64,000 bases of DNA from Urechis unicinctus (Eukaryota > Annelida > Polychaeta > Xenopneusta > Urechidae). The stretch spans positions 11,937,935 through 12,001,934 of the forward strand of contig CM067348.1 in NCBI GenBank assembly GCA_034190875.2, in the 5' to 3' direction. A program made the translations under genes and the position numbers. This document shows, one piece after another, positions 34,744 through 45,670 of the stretch. The notes under the pieces are model-generated. The model searched no databases. It saw only the letters and a program-made list of their open reading frames with translations, and was not told the origin of the DNA. Position 1 is the first letter of the stretch. The number at the start of each line of letters is the position of its first letter.

Positions 34744-34957
34744 TATAAAGGCGGAAGGGTTTGACATAGCTACCGAATTTATCGCTACTTTTTTTTTCCG
34801 GCCCAGACTAGCGAACCCTCCAGGTGGTGTGGGCGAGGGTCTGGGTGCAACTAGGTTGTCGAGGATGTTGTCGAGGTGTTGTTGAGGATGCACGGCTGGT
34901 TGGTCTCCCAGAGGGGTTCTCCTTGTATGCGGAAGTCATGGTTGTTGCACAGGCGGT

Positions 34958-35392
34958 CTACCAGGGCGGGCCTGTCCAAGACCTCGAAGAAGTCTCGTGT
35001 GTAGTCCACGCAGTAGAGACCATAGCCTGCAGTCTTCGTTCCACAGCTGGGAGGGCCTTCTGTACACCGTCTATGGGGATCTCGGAGACCGCAATATTGG
35101 CGACAAAGTATCCAGCTATGGGTGTGTTGGGGTGCGACTCCATCCAGGCCTTTTTCGCTCTACCGTCGGTGTCTCTCTCGATGGGGGCAATATTGCTGCG
35201 GATAGTTCCCCCCTCTCCCTTTGCGCGAATGGTGTGAGCCAGCTTTGTGTCGATCGTTTGCTTTTTTCCTGAGGGTGCTAGAAGCTCTCTTGCTGCGTTG
35301 TCGACGTAGGTATGGATCTGTTTGGCGCTGCCTTCCTCTCCCATGCTGGATTGGAGCGACCCTCCAACCTCTACGCACTCCTCCCGCCGCAT
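34958..35392 (-). CDS. Unrecognised protein frame inside the short element (internal part)
   Basis: A 144-codon minus frame contains KQIHTYVDNAARELLAP, then a Lys/Arg-rich central part and ends near SRSWTGPPW. Composition is protein-like and not repetitive. It overlaps weaker frames on the plus strand that look like shadows. No family is recognised. It may be the C-terminal part of the same gene as 35553-35885, with a decayed stretch between. Its function in the element is unknown. Confidence 0.4.
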   Translation of the reverse strand: MRREECVEVGGSLQSSMGEEGSAKQIHTYVDNAARELLAPSGKKQTIDTKLAHTIRAKGEGGTIRSNIAPIERDTDGRAKKAWMESHPNTPIAGYFVANIAVSEIPIDGVQKALPAVERRLQAMVSTAWTTHETSSRSWTGPPW

Positions 35393-35552
35393 ATAGCCAA
35401 AAACATAGATGTCGTCTACAAAAAGGGGAAGCCCCTACAGCGGCTGCAAAAGTGTTGGCTGGCAGTTGGCAGACCCCTGGCTGGATTGGAAAAATTGGTC
35501 TGGAGGGCTCGCTAGTCTGGGCCGTAAAAGAAAGTAGCCATAAATTCAGTAG

Positions 35553-35885
35553 CTATGTCAAACTTCCGCCTTTATAAGGCTTGTTTGGGGAACTGGGACC
35601 GGCCTTACGTGGGGGAGTGGTTTCCTGGAGGCGGGCCTGGGGGTGTGGGGCCGGTGCTTTTGCCACTTCAGACCAGAGTCGGGGGGATGGAGTCGGCGGC
35701 TGAGGGTCACGGTCCGCCATGGTCGTCATTCTTGCGTACATATCCTTGTACGTCCTGTCAAAGGCGTTTTTCTTTATGAGTGCTGCGAGGGCAACCTTCG
35801 TCCATGGATAGGGTGGCAGGGCCTGGCCGTGGATTTCAGCATAGTCGGCTTGAGCCTGTTTTGCGCGTATGTGGTGGAGCGTCAT
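35553..35885 (-). CDS. Unrecognised protein frame inside the short element (N-terminal part)
   Basis: A 110-codon minus frame starts at an ATG (35885), has a helical, basic N-terminal half (KVALAALIKKNAFDRTYKDM) and a Pro-rich tail. It lies just inside the right terminal repeat region, where a gene reading inward would be expected to start. It is probably the start of the only gene left in this element. No family is recognised. Confidence 0.4.
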   Translation of the reverse strand: MTLHHIRAKQAQADYAEIHGQALPPYPWTKVALAALIKKNAFDRTYKDMYARMTTMADRDPQPPTPSPRLWSEVAKAPAPHPQARLQETTPPRKAGPSSPNKPYKGGSLT

Positions 35886-36059
35886 TACTCTAATGTTTTA
35901 TTAGTCTTAAAGAGCGTACAAATGACACGAAATAAAGTCGCAACGAAATGCCCACCTATGACTGGTGGCTGGTGGTTCCTTGTACCCTGCGACTCGAGGC
36001 TCCCTTACCCTGCGAATTCGTCGCGACTTGATTTTGTGTCATTTTTTGCCCTGTGACTC

Positions 36060-36361
36060 ATGGCTACCCCTTCCCCTGCGACTCATGGCCTGCTGAGAGG
36101 GTCACAGCTTTAGTAGTATAGATAATGGTGGTTCCCCTGCGATTTCGTTGTGACTCATGGCTGCCCCTAACCCTGCGACTCACAGCCTATTGATAAGGTA
36201 GCAGCTTTAATCCTTGGCCAGCTATTGGCAGCTCTTGAGACCTTAGGACCCGAATGGTCGAAGTGGGTAAATGATGCTCTGAAGTGGGGGGATTCCTTAT
36301 CGTTGGTGGGTTGGGTCTCTATTTGGAGGTGTGGGCTGGAACCGCTATTACCTATACTACT
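36060..36361 (-). repeat. Right terminal inverted repeat
   Basis: This is the reverse complement partner of 34436-34743. It ends CCTATACTACT at 36351-36361, with an inner inverted copy AGTAGTATAG at 36112-36121. Confidence 0.9.
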
Positions 36362-36366
36362 AGTTG

Positions 36367-36915
36367 ATACCCATCACCCAGGATGACATCTGAATGCTTT
36401 CCTTGCATGTTGTTTTCGTCTTGTGTACTCTCACCTTGCTTAGGGACCGTTTTACGAAAACAAACATTTGAAAGAGATCAATGCCTCAGGTGCCTTGACC
36501 ACATTGTGCGCATGCGCCCACGCACACAGCGCTCAGAAGCCAGTTTCTCTTATCGCACGCAGCCATCGAGACATCAGAGCCCGGTGTAGCAGGCCAGATC
36601 AACCCCGCGCCAGATTATACCCGGGTAAAGGCCTAGGCCAGACATTACCCCTCCAGTCCAGATTATACCCCTTTTTGTATTTCATAAAAAGATCACTGTG
36701 CTGAACTTCTCTTCATCTTGATTTTAACATTACATTTTTGACCTGATAATCTAATAGATATAAGAGTGAAAACATTTCTTTTTCACCTGTGTCGTCCATT
36801 ACTTTTCTATTTTTAAAAACTATACTATGGAGTTAGATGATCAACACTTTTCATATTTCCATGTGGTGATGTTTACTTCCATGTAGTGATGCTTACTTCA
36901 ATTTTGTCTCTGGCT
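36367..36915. other. No gene recognised
   Basis: Ordinary sequence with a few ccagattataccc blocks near 36610-36665. These are outlying copies of the minisatellite that follows. Confidence 0.5.
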
Positions 36916-36917
36916 GT

Positions 36918-37195
36918 GCAGGGTATAAAGTGGCCTACCCAGATTATGCCCCAGGGTATAAAGTGGCCTACCCAGATAATACCTCGGGGTATAAAGTGGC
37001 CTACCCAGATTATACCCTGGGGTATAAAGTGGCCTCCCAGATTATACCCCGCAGTATAAAGTGGCCTTCCCAGATTATGCCCCGCAGTATAAAAAGGCCT
37101 TCCCAGATTATGCCCAGAGGTATAAAGTGGCCTACCCAGATATACACCGAGTGTAAAGTGGCCTACCCCGGAGTATCATCTTGGTAGGCCACTTT
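36918..37195. repeat. Minisatellite, about 34-bp unit (GGTATAAAGTGGCCTACCCA type)
   Basis: Eight units of ggtataaagtggcctaccca plus gattataccccg are present. The last partial unit near 37180 is inverted. The 85-codon frame is an artefact. Confidence 0.93.
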
Positions 37196-37429
37196 AACCT
37201 GAGGTATAATTATGGCGGGGGTTGGGGGAATGGTGTGATTTTGGCCTAATACACCAGCATTATTTTCTAAATACAGCATGAATCAATGCAAATAGGTCTG
37301 ACAAAAGTGTAAGCTTGGTAGGGTCGGTTGGTGCACCTGACCCGGCCGTTGTTATGTGCAACAGAGCAGGGTTTTGTAGGCATGCATAAGCTAGCCATCC
37401 TTATGAGATGAACACCTGTGTTGTCTGAG

Positions 37430-37760
37430 ATGGGGCTACAGCGGGTCCGATACTAAGTTAGGAACCCCTTATGGTGCATGTGAGAAGCCTAGAGCCCGCC
37501 TGATACTAATATAGGAACCAGTGTGGTGCCCATAAGAAGCCTAGGGCCCGTCTGGTACTAAGATAGGAACCCCTGTGGTGTCTGAGAGAAGCCTAAAGCC
37601 CGTCTGATACTAAGATAGGAACCCCTGTGGTGTCTGAGAAGAACCTAGAGCCCGTCTGATACTAAGATAGGAACCCCTGTGGTGTCTGAGAGGAGCCTAA
37701 AGCCCGTCTGATACTAAGATAGGAACCCCTGTTGTGCCTGAGAGGAGCCCAAGTCATGAT
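37430..37760. repeat. Tandem repeat, about 62-bp unit
   Basis: Five to six copies of a unit containing gatactaagataggaacccc, then tgtggtgtctgaga and agcctaaagcccgtc. Confidence 0.92.
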
Positions 37761-39216
37761 CATTGGGTAACCCGATGGGCCATAGGGTATACTGTGGGTT
37801 ACTGGCCACTGATGTAGCACAGGCATAGAGCCCCACCAACTGATGGTCTGAACAAGGAGGGAGGCACCACGTCCCAGGGGGATGGTTCCATGGGGTATCC
37901 CTACCCATCAGCTTATCCTACACCTCCATAAGCTGGGCATCCACCATTGTACGTATCATTTCATACATAGACGTCCTGTAGGGCTAGTGTACTGTCTGTC
38001 AGTAGTGACTACCAGTGCTTTATCTTAGTAATCTGCAAAAACCACTTTGCTATACCTTCATCATGACCTAGAACAACTCACTTGTATTTGCATTCCGGAT
38101 ACCTCAACTATAACTGGTAATACACTTTGATGCAACTATCATTGGTAAAGCAAAACAAATTCACAATAACTGTTTTCGTTTCCTAACGTGCCATCATAAA
38201 AAAAAATCAAAGATGAAAGTGAGATTTAGATGTTTATGTAGTGTTTGTGAGACATAGTATTTAATTGTTGATGAAAATGTTGAATTCAGAAGCATGTCAT
38301 GTTCATGTATTTTTGTTTTTTTGTTATAGATGCCACATTTTTTGGTTAAATGTGAAAAGCATGAATAAATACATTAGTATCCTAGTGTCGGGTGTAATGT
38401 GGTTTGACTTTCTTTGCCAACAATAGCCCAGACTCTGGATGAATAAAACGGAAGTTCATATGGTACTCATCCGATTATTATCTATGAGTGTAGTGCGAGA
38501 CATCGTTCATTTGTAAGAAGGTTATTAGTGAGATTATCATAACGATCAAGATTAAAAAACACCTACATGATAATTTCACCAGTTAAGGATTGCGGGAAAA
38601 TCAGGAGAATAAACTGCTCAGACGATGATCATAAAAAGCCCAGTTTGACAAGCTTCAAAAAAGACTGCCCAGAAGAAACCTACCCATTTAGCGGCTACAC
38701 CATGCCCTGTTTCCTCACTGAGATCTGTTGTACTCTCCCTAGTTAGCGACAAGATGGGCATAGCGAGCGTTAGGCTACCCATTACCACAAGAACCCACGG
38801 CAGATGGAGCCACGGTCTAAAGCTAGTTACACTAGATGTGCAGCGTTTAAAATAGTGACTTCATTTTTAACAGATATTCTAAATATTCATTAATTCCAAA
38901 ATGACAAAAAATGCCCAATGCCCTCACAAAATGTATCTATCAAGTCTATTTTCACAGTGAACAACTCTTGTGTTCTGTAGGATCAGGACAGAGAAAATCG
39001 TAAACTGAGCAACAGACAAGTTGGTTTGACTAGATGGTTTTCTAGGATGGTTTTATAATTCCAATGGATTCATAAACATTTTAACCACACACACACTGTT
39101 TAATCATCACAACAAACTTTACTTGCCATTACGCATAGAATAACAATTATTTAACAAGTGCTTCCTGATTTGTAAACATAAATTACCAGCCATGATTGTC
39201 ACAATTGGTCCTGGCT
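37761..39216. other. Downstream of PLGRKT; no further gene recognised
   Basis: Ordinary AT-rich DNA. Because PLGRKT reads leftward and stops at 39217, part of this is expected to be its 3' untranslated region. No other coding signal is visible. Confidence 0.4.
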
Positions 39217-39320
39217 TCATTTAGTGGCAGGTCGCCTGTCATCTAACAGCTGGACTGTGGGCAGTCCCTGAGGGAGGGACACTAACTGGGCTTCTTCAGA
39301 CAGGATGCGGCCAGCCTCAT
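39217..39320 (-). CDS. PLGRKT: Plasminogen receptor (KT), exon 4 with stop codon
   Basis: The last coding exon starts after the acceptor TGTAACAG and encodes EAGRILSEEAQLVSLPQGLP and then a short basic end. It matches the C-terminal part of PLGRKT, and the predicted protein ends in Lys directly before TGA. In vertebrate PLGRKT the C-terminal lysine is the residue that binds plasminogen, so its presence here is notable. The exon is separated from exon 3 by a 2.8-kb intron filled with minisatellite. Confidence 0.88.
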
Positions 39321-39439
39321 CTGTTACAGCACAAACCAGTTGCTTTGTACTTCACAGCGATTGTATAATAAAAACCAGTCGATGTGCCCTACAGATGACC
39401 TCATGTGAAACACACATTGTGTTATACTCATTCGTCACA

Positions 39440-39580
39440 GTGAAAAGATTGGGCACGATGGCTATGCCGCCTATGAGACATGATGGTTATGCCGCTTATG
39501 AGACATCATGGTTATGCCGCTTATAGGACATGATGGTTATACCGCTTATGAGACATGATGTTTATGCCGCTTATGAGCTT
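39440..39580. repeat. Short minisatellite, about 26-bp unit (GACATGATGGTTATGCCGCT type)
   Basis: Four to five copies lie within the last PLGRKT intron. Confidence 0.9.
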
Positions 39581-39584
39581 GTTG

Positions 39585-42010
39585 ATGTTTGGACGCAGTT
39601 ATAGCTTTTTGATGTTTGGTCGCGGTTATCAGTGTATCTTGATGTGTGGTCGTGGTTATAAGTGTTCACTGGTGTTTGGCCCTGATAATATGTGCCTGTT
39701 AGTGTTAAGCCATTGTTATAATTACTTGTTGGTGTTTAGCCATTGTTATAAGTGTTTGCATTTGGCTGTAGCTACTAGAGCTTGATGGCATCTGGCTGTG
39801 GTGATTAGTGCTTGTTGATGTTTGACTGTGGTTATTAGTGCTTGTGGAGTCTGGCTCTGATGATTAGTGCTTGTTGGTGTTTGGCTGTGGTTATTAGCGC
39901 TTGTAGGTGTTTGGCTGTGGTTTTGGCTGTGGTTATTAGTGCTTGTTGGTGTCTGCTCTGATGATTAGAGCTTGTAGGTGTTTGGCTGTGGTTATTAGTG
40001 CTTGTTATTAGTGCTTGTGTCTGGCTCTGATGATTAGCTTGTTGGTGTTTGGCTTGTAGTGCTTGTTTGGCTGTGTAGGTTATTAGTGCTTGTTGGTGTC
40101 TGGCTTTGGCTTGTTGGTGTGGCTGTGGTATTAGTGCTTGTTGGTGTCTGGCTCTGATGATTAGTGCTTGTTGGTGTTTGGCTGTGGTTATTAGTGCTTG
40201 TTGGTGTCTGGCTGTGGTTATTAGTGCTTGTTGGCATTTGGCAGTTTTGTGCCGTAGTTGGCTTGTTGGTGTTTAGTGCTTGTTGGTGTTGGCTGTGGTG
40301 TGTTTGGCTGTGGTTATTAGTGCTTTAGTGCTTGTAGGTTTTTGGCTGTGGTTATTAGTGCTTGTTGGCATTTGGCAATAGTTATTAGCTTGTTGGTGTA
40401 GAGCTTGTTGTTATTGTGCTTGTTGGTGTGGCTGTGGTTATTAGAGTGATGTTATTAGTGCTTGTTGGTGTTGCTTGGTTATTGATGCTTGTTGTCTGGC
40501 TGTGATGATTAGTGCTTGTTGGTGTTTGGCCATAGTTATTAGCGCTTGCTGGTGTCTGGTGTGGTTATTAGTGCTGTGTTATTAGTGTTGCTTGTTGGTG
40601 TCTGGCTGTGTTATTAGTGCTTGTTGGTGTCTGGCTGTTTTTGGCTGCTGTGTTATTAGTGCTTGTTGGCATTTGGCCAATAGTTATTAGTGCTTGTTGG
40701 TGTCTGGCTGGCTGGTGGTTATTAGTGCTTGCTTGTTTGGCACAGCTTTTGGTGTCCTGTGGTGATTAGTGCGTGTTATTAGTGCTGAGGTTAGGTGTTT
40801 GGCATTTGCAATAGTTATTAGAGCTTGTTGGTGTGCTTGGCTGTGTTATTGATTAGTGCTTGTAGGTTTTTGGCTGTGGTTATTAGTGCTTGTTGGCATT
40901 TGGCAATAGTTATTAGTGCTTGTTGGTGTCCGGCTGTGGTTATTGATGCTTGTTGGTGTCAGGCTGTGGTTATTAGTGCTTGTTGGTTTTATTGGCTGTG
41001 ATGATGTAGTAGTGCTGGTTTGTTGCTTGTTGGTTCTGGTTGTGGTTATTTGGTGCTTGTGGTTATTGTGTTGGTGGCTGGTGGTTATTAGCGCTTGTTG
41101 GTTTTTGGCTGTGATGATTAGTGCTTGTTGGTGTTTGGTTATTAGCTTGTTGGTGTCTGGCTGTGGTGATTAGTGCTTGTTGGTTTTTGGCTGTGATGAT
41201 TAGTGCTTGTTGGTGTTTGGCCATAGTTATTACAGCTTGTTGGTGTCTGGCTGTGGTGATTAGTGCTTGTTGGTTTTTGGCTGAGGTTATTAGTGCTTGT
41301 TGGCATTTGGCAATAGTTATTAGTGCTTGTTGGTGTCTGGCTGTGGTTATTAGTGCTTGTTGGTGTCAGGCTGTGGTTATTAGAGCTTGTAGGTGTTTGG
41401 CTGTGGTTATTAGTGCTTGTTGGTGTCAGGCTGTGGTTATTAGCGCTTGTAGGTTTTTGGCTGTGGTTATTAGTGCTTGTTGGCATTTGGCAATAGTTAT
41501 TAGTGCTTGTTGGCATTTGGCCGTAGTTATTAGTGCTTGTTGGTGTTTGGCTGCAGTTATTAGAGCTTGTTGGTGTCTGGCTGTGGTGATTAGTGCTTGT
41601 AGGTTTTTGGCTGTGGTTATTAGTGCTTGTTGGCATTGGATGGCTGTGGTTATTGATGCTTGTTGGTGTCAGGCTGTGGTTATTAGAGCTTGTAGGTGTT
41701 TGGCTGTGGTTATTAGTGCTTGTTGGTGTCAGGCTGTGGTTATTGATGCTTGTAGGTGTCTGGCTGTGGTTATTAGTGCTTGTAGGTGTCTGGCTGTGGT
41801 TATTAGTGCTTGTTGGTGTCTGGCTGTGGTTATTAGCGCTTGTTGGTGTCTGGTTGTGGTTATTAGTGCTTGTTGGTGTCTGGTTGTGGTTATTAGTGCT
41901 TGTTAGCATTTGGCCGTAGTTATTAGCGCTTGTTGTGGTTGTGGTTATTAGTGCTTGTTGGTGTCTGGCTGTGGTTATTAGTGCTTGTTGGTGTCCGGCT
42001 GTGGTTATAT
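39585..42010. repeat. Large 30-bp minisatellite (GTGGTTATTAGTGCTTGTTG type) in the last PLGRKT intron
   Basis: About 80 copies of a 30-bp unit, gtggttattagtgcttgttg plus gtgtctggct, fill most of the intron. The left part (39700-41090) is scrambled with partial units. The right part (41120-42000) is regular, so that long frames are open on both strands at once (41121-41906 plus, 41142-41909 minus). These are not genes. Confidence 0.97.
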
Positions 42011-42135
42011 TATTGTTTGGCTCGTGTCATTTTAGTTTATTCGTTATTGCTTATTTCTCTGCCAAGTGCAGACATGCGGATACCTTTACTTTACTATAAA
42101 CTTGACAGCTTTAGCATACTATAAAACTGACATAC

Positions 42136-42245
42136 CCTTCATGCGTTCCATCTTAGTTCCATGTGCCAAGTCATACTGGTAAGCCTCAATAAAGGTGAGT
42201 GGTATAAGAGGTGCAATCAAGGCGGGCTTCCGCGTTTTCAGAAAT
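42136..42245 (-). CDS. PLGRKT: Plasminogen receptor (KT), exon 3
   Basis: A 110-nt exon lies between the acceptor TTCCAG and the donor AAGG/GTATG. It encodes the second membrane segment and its flank: KTRKPALIAPLIPLTF, then the AYQYDLAHGTKMERMK segment. The pattern of basic residues, the Pro-containing hydrophobic stretch and a YQYD-like turn matches PLGRKT closely. Phase fits exons 2 and 4. Confidence 0.9.
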
Positions 42246-42299
42246 CTGGAATGTAGAAATCATGGAATACAACTGGCAATACACAAGAATCTACTCAAG

Positions 42300-42372
42300 G
42301 GGAGTGGTCGCCTTACACACAGCCACTCATCATTGAGTGGTCGCCTTACACACAGCCACTCGTCTATGAGTG
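42300..42372. repeat. Direct repeat of a self-complementary block in PLGRKT intron 2
   Basis: The block gagtggtcgccttacacaca plus gccactc occurs twice in tandem, with a third partial gagtgg. GAGTGG and CCACTC arms allow small hairpins. Confidence 0.75.
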
Positions 42373-42423
42373 GTTTGTATACTTCCCATGCTATAAAGTT
42401 GCTGCTGATGTTGAGACACGTAC

Positions 42424-42554
42424 CCTGCTGTTAGTCCCACAGCGGTGAGAGCGTAGAAGGAGGAGAACCAGACGAACATGTCTCTTGCCCGCGCCAGCTG
42501 CATGGCCATCATCTGTTCGCGCATGTAATTCTGCATCTGAATGTTCCGCTCCAA
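42424..42554 (-). CDS. PLGRKT: Plasminogen receptor (KT), exon 2
   Basis: A 131-nt exon lies between the acceptor TTTGCAG and the donor GCAGG/GTACG. It encodes LERNIQMQNYMREQMMAMQL, then a short charged stretch, then the first membrane segment FVWFSSFYALTAVGLTAG. The Met- and Gln-rich amphipathic helix before the membrane segment is typical of PLGRKT. The combined CDS (42967-43047, 42424-42554, 42136-42245, 39217-39320) is 426 nt, or 141 residues; the human protein has 147. Confidence 0.92.
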
Positions 42555-42654
42555 CTGCAAACAAGAAGACCAGGGCAAATATAGCTCAACAACACTGATC
42601 TGCACACACTTTGTGTGATCAGTAGTTTGATTTGTAGATATTGATCTTACTAAA

Positions 42655-42656
<2 letters not shown>

Positions 42657-42702
<46 letters not shown>
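42657..42702. repeat. Homopolymer G tract, about 46 bases
   Basis: An uninterrupted G run lies in PLGRKT intron 1. It is a G-quadruplex candidate and a likely site of length error in assembly. Confidence 0.95.
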
Positions 42703-42714
42703 CTCTTACAACAC

Positions 42715-42930
42715 AACAACACATGCTTCGAGTGCTATATCAACATGACAGTGGTTGCTAACATGACAACAACACAATTGTAGCTGCCATGGCAACAAGT
42801 CAGTTCTAGCTGTCATGACAAAAAACAGTTTTAGCTGTTATGGCAACAGGTCAGTTCTAGCTGCCATGACAAAAAACAGTTCTAGCTGTCATGGCAACCA
42901 GTCAGTTATATGCTGCCATGACAACAAGAC
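42715..42930. repeat. Degenerate repeat of a CTAGCTGCCATGGCAACA-type unit
   Basis: Five or six diverged copies of agttctagctgccatgacaa and variants with ccatggcaaca lie in PLGRKT intron 1. Confidence 0.8.
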
Positions 42931-42966
42931 ACTTCTTCTCTCTGCTGGGATGCTGACTTGACCTAC

Positions 42967-43047
42967 CATTGTCCTCTGTTGCTGGACCATGACTTCCTGT
43001 TGCTTCTGCATACTTTCCTCCATGGCTTTACCAACAACCGACCCCAT
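42967..43047 (-). CDS. PLGRKT: Plasminogen receptor (KT), exon 1 with start codon
   Basis: The first coding exon starts at ATG (43047-43045) and ends at a canonical donor (ATG/GTAGGT, intron from 42966). It encodes GSVVGKAMEESMQKQQEVMV and a short Gln-rich end. PLGRKT is a small membrane protein that binds plasminogen on the cell surface and regulates its activation. The start is supported by the length and by the match of the Ser-Met-Gln-Lys-rich N-terminus to the family. Confidence 0.88.
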
Positions 43048-45352
43048 TGTGACTGCTACACAGATTTCAGCATTCAGGATTTCAACAGGAAAAGATCATC
43101 ATGGTTTTCTGACATGGTTGTCTGTGCAATGTGACAATAACATAAATGAATTGGCTACAAACACATGTTGGTAAGCTACAATATTGAATGTGACATTAGT
43201 CATAAGATGGTATTCTCGTGCATGAGGTAGATTTAACTAAATTAATGTTGCACATTGTCCCATATAATGAATATACCTCACAGATAAAAGATGATGCTAC
43301 CCATAATGCAGCCCCATTGAGTTCAACTGCAGCCTACCCTACATCAGCCATACATACAGACCAGAGTCCTTAGGCTGCTTGTAAAGATACCATGAACTAC
43401 TCTCCAAATGATGCCTTATTGCCAGACCCAATATTGAAGTGTCTCTAGGCCGCTGACTTTGTATTGTGGGGTGGGTCCACTTTTTGTATCTCGACCTGTA
43501 ACCAGCAGCCAAGTGTCAAATCACCAGGCACCAATGTCTCGAGAGCTAACAAGAAAATGTCTCCCCCACATCAGCAGCGGGCTTCCTTCGTCAGTTACCC
43601 GTGACCTTTTATTCCCACTTCCACATTGACAGGGTCTGGATCAACAGCCCTGCCCATCTCCCTTTATTCCCATCATACTGCGCAGGGCGACAACTCAAGA
43701 CACAGACAAACTCCCTCTCACAGGAAAACAGGGCCATCAGAGCTGCCAGTAGAGGACTACAGGACCATCAGAGCTGCCAGGAGAGTACTACAGGACCATC
43801 AGAGCTGCCAGTAGAGTACTAAAGGACCATCAGAGATGCCAGTAGAGGACTTCAGGGTCGTCTGGGCCGCCAGTAGAGGACCACGCAGAATTTGTGCACG
43901 GTTGCCGCCTGTCAGATGTTTGGGCCTGTAGTGTTATCAGACCCTCACTAGCTGGCTGCCACAGGAGATACGTAACAAGAAGCCAACCCGCACAAATACA
44001 AGGAAAGCAGCCAAGAATTATATTTTAATTATTGCAAATTGATAATTGCAGTTAATATATTATGCATATATCGATTGCCTTACTTTACTATCTAGGGACC
44101 AGCAGGTACAGACATCAATTAGTCAACAGGTCGTGCATCAGGCTAGCTTAGCGTTGGGCTAGGTCACTTATAAGCGTGTCCTGTGCAGACGTACGATTTC
44201 ATTATAACATAGATGTCCTCCAGGGCTACAGCAAACGTAGCTCCGCTTGGATGGTGATATACTTATATACTGTCCTGCATCTTTCCCCGCGAATGGGTAA
44301 TGAGTTTTGAATGTCAGGGGAATTATGTATCTAGAAAACAATATACATCAAGAGCCTGTGAAAAAATGTTGTAACAGGTCAAAAGCTTACCCTGTATTTA
44401 TGCTGTCTTTAATAAATGCCATTTGACATATATTTCCGAACTTTTCAACTGTTTGAAATAGATCGGATTGCGCCTGCACACAACTAGTACAGCCTTGTCG
44501 TAAAGATAAGCATGTCGACATGTGCTAATCAATGCCCGGGGGGGGGGGAGTTTCTCACTATGTGGAGCTTAGTGGTGATGTGCCGCCAATTTGGTTCAGT
44601 TTCTTGGGCATTTTGGTATACAAATGGATTGTTATTTCTTGAAGACAGGTATAGTAATGGGTCGTTGTTGTTTTTTTGCAATGACCTGGTAAACCAATAG
44701 GTATGTGTTTTTGACAGCAAGGTATAGCAATTGGTATTTGTTTTGTGATGGGTATCCAATTCTTTAATTAACGTATGATACTCAATATTGCTTTCTCAAG
44801 TCTTCTGGGTCAATGGTGGCCAGCCCCATAAGTCAGCGTGGTTGCGTTGTTTCAAAGACAAGTTTTATGGCATGATAAGCAAACAGAAAGGTCAGGTCCG
44901 TACATTCTCCTTACACTGTTTCCTGCAATATTGTCTACCTCATGGGCCGGACGTACTGGGGAGCTCGTTGATAGCCTGCGGGCCCGAGTCACACATCTGT
45001 TTATTTAGTGGCCGCTATTTAATTAACTAAATGCCTTACCGTCACGAACCAGAGCATCGTTGGGACTTACCATGGTATCAGCAAGTTTTTTGAGTTTTTT
45101 TCTGTTGCAAAGCTTAATAAACTTACTTTTACATTCTGAATCTTTAGTTTGGTATATGGATGGGTCCCTTGTAGCTCCTCGAGGTGGTCTAGATATGATT
45201 TGGGATCATTAATTTTTGTACTGGTGACCCTTTAAAAAAAATTGTATATGAATGGATCTTTTTTCTGAGGTATGGTATGTAAATGGTTCCCTTTTCTCAC
45301 TTTGGCTTGGTATAGATATGGTTCAGTTTTTGTTTCGCATGGCGGCACACCC
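43048..45352. other. Intergenic DNA upstream of PLGRKT
   Basis: The PLGRKT promoter should lie here, but no motif was convincing. A 31-bp minisatellite (accatcagagctgccagtag type) lies at 43730-43880 and a short poly-G at 44540-44549. Diverged repeats with ggtatagXaatgg blocks extend from about 44600 to 45350. Confidence 0.45.
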
Positions 45353-45670
45353 CTACCCTTTTCCAAGGAGAACCCCCCCACACCCGGCATCAATGATGCC
45401 ACCAATACTGGAGTCGTAATGGTAGTGCATGTCAACTGAATACATCCACTCGTTATTATACTTTATAGGTGCAAATTGTTCATTATCATCAAAACATGCG
45501 ATGAAAACAAATAACTCGCCAGATTTTATACGTTCAAGATATCTGATTTCAATGGTGGATTTGTGCATTGCGTTGGGATCGAACATCGTAGGACGTCTAC
45601 TCTGACGTCCTGTAGGCTTACACTTACAGTAAACGCTACAACCTGACAACAGTGCTGGAATATCGCTCAT
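45353..45670 (-). CDS. Hypothetical 105-residue frame
   Basis: An open minus frame has a non-repetitive, protein-like composition. It has Cys-rich SGCSVYCKCKPTG near the N-terminus and FVFIACFDDNEQFAPIKY in the middle. I recognise no family. A host or transposon exon or chance are all possible. Confidence 0.2.
   Translation of the reverse strand: MSDIPALLSGCSVYCKCKPTGRQSRRPTMFDPNAMHKSTIEIRYLERIKSGELFVFIACFDDNEQFAPIKYNNEWMYSVDMHYHYDSSIGGIIDAGCGGVLLGKG

Larger units (their letters stand above)
34431..36366. mobile_element. Complete short virus-like/Polinton-family element with about 305-bp terminal inverted repeats
   Basis: Two terminal inverted repeats, 34436-34743 and 36060-36361, are about 95 percent alike by eye. 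The pentamer AGTTG lies directly outside both ends (34431-34435 and 36362-36366), consistent with a target-site duplication. Termini begin AGTAGTATAGGTAAT. Each inverted repeat also carries an inverted internal copy of the terminus (34676-34691 and 36112-36127), so each is itself bounded by a palindromic pair about 255 bp apart. The right repeat and adjoining DNA carry short units of CCCTGCGACTC. The 1.3-kb interior holds two minus-strand frames. Shared termini link it to the elements ending at 6064 and starting at 50261. Confidence 0.85.

Noticed and set aside
34824..35237. Plus-strand frames inside the short TIR element
   Set aside because: The minus-strand frames have more protein-like composition and a start just inside the terminal repeat; the plus frames look like shadows.
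41121..41909. Long frames on both strands (261 and 255 codons)
   Set aside because: Both are products of a 30-bp tandem repeat; amino-acid content is purely periodic and the region is a PLGRKT intron.
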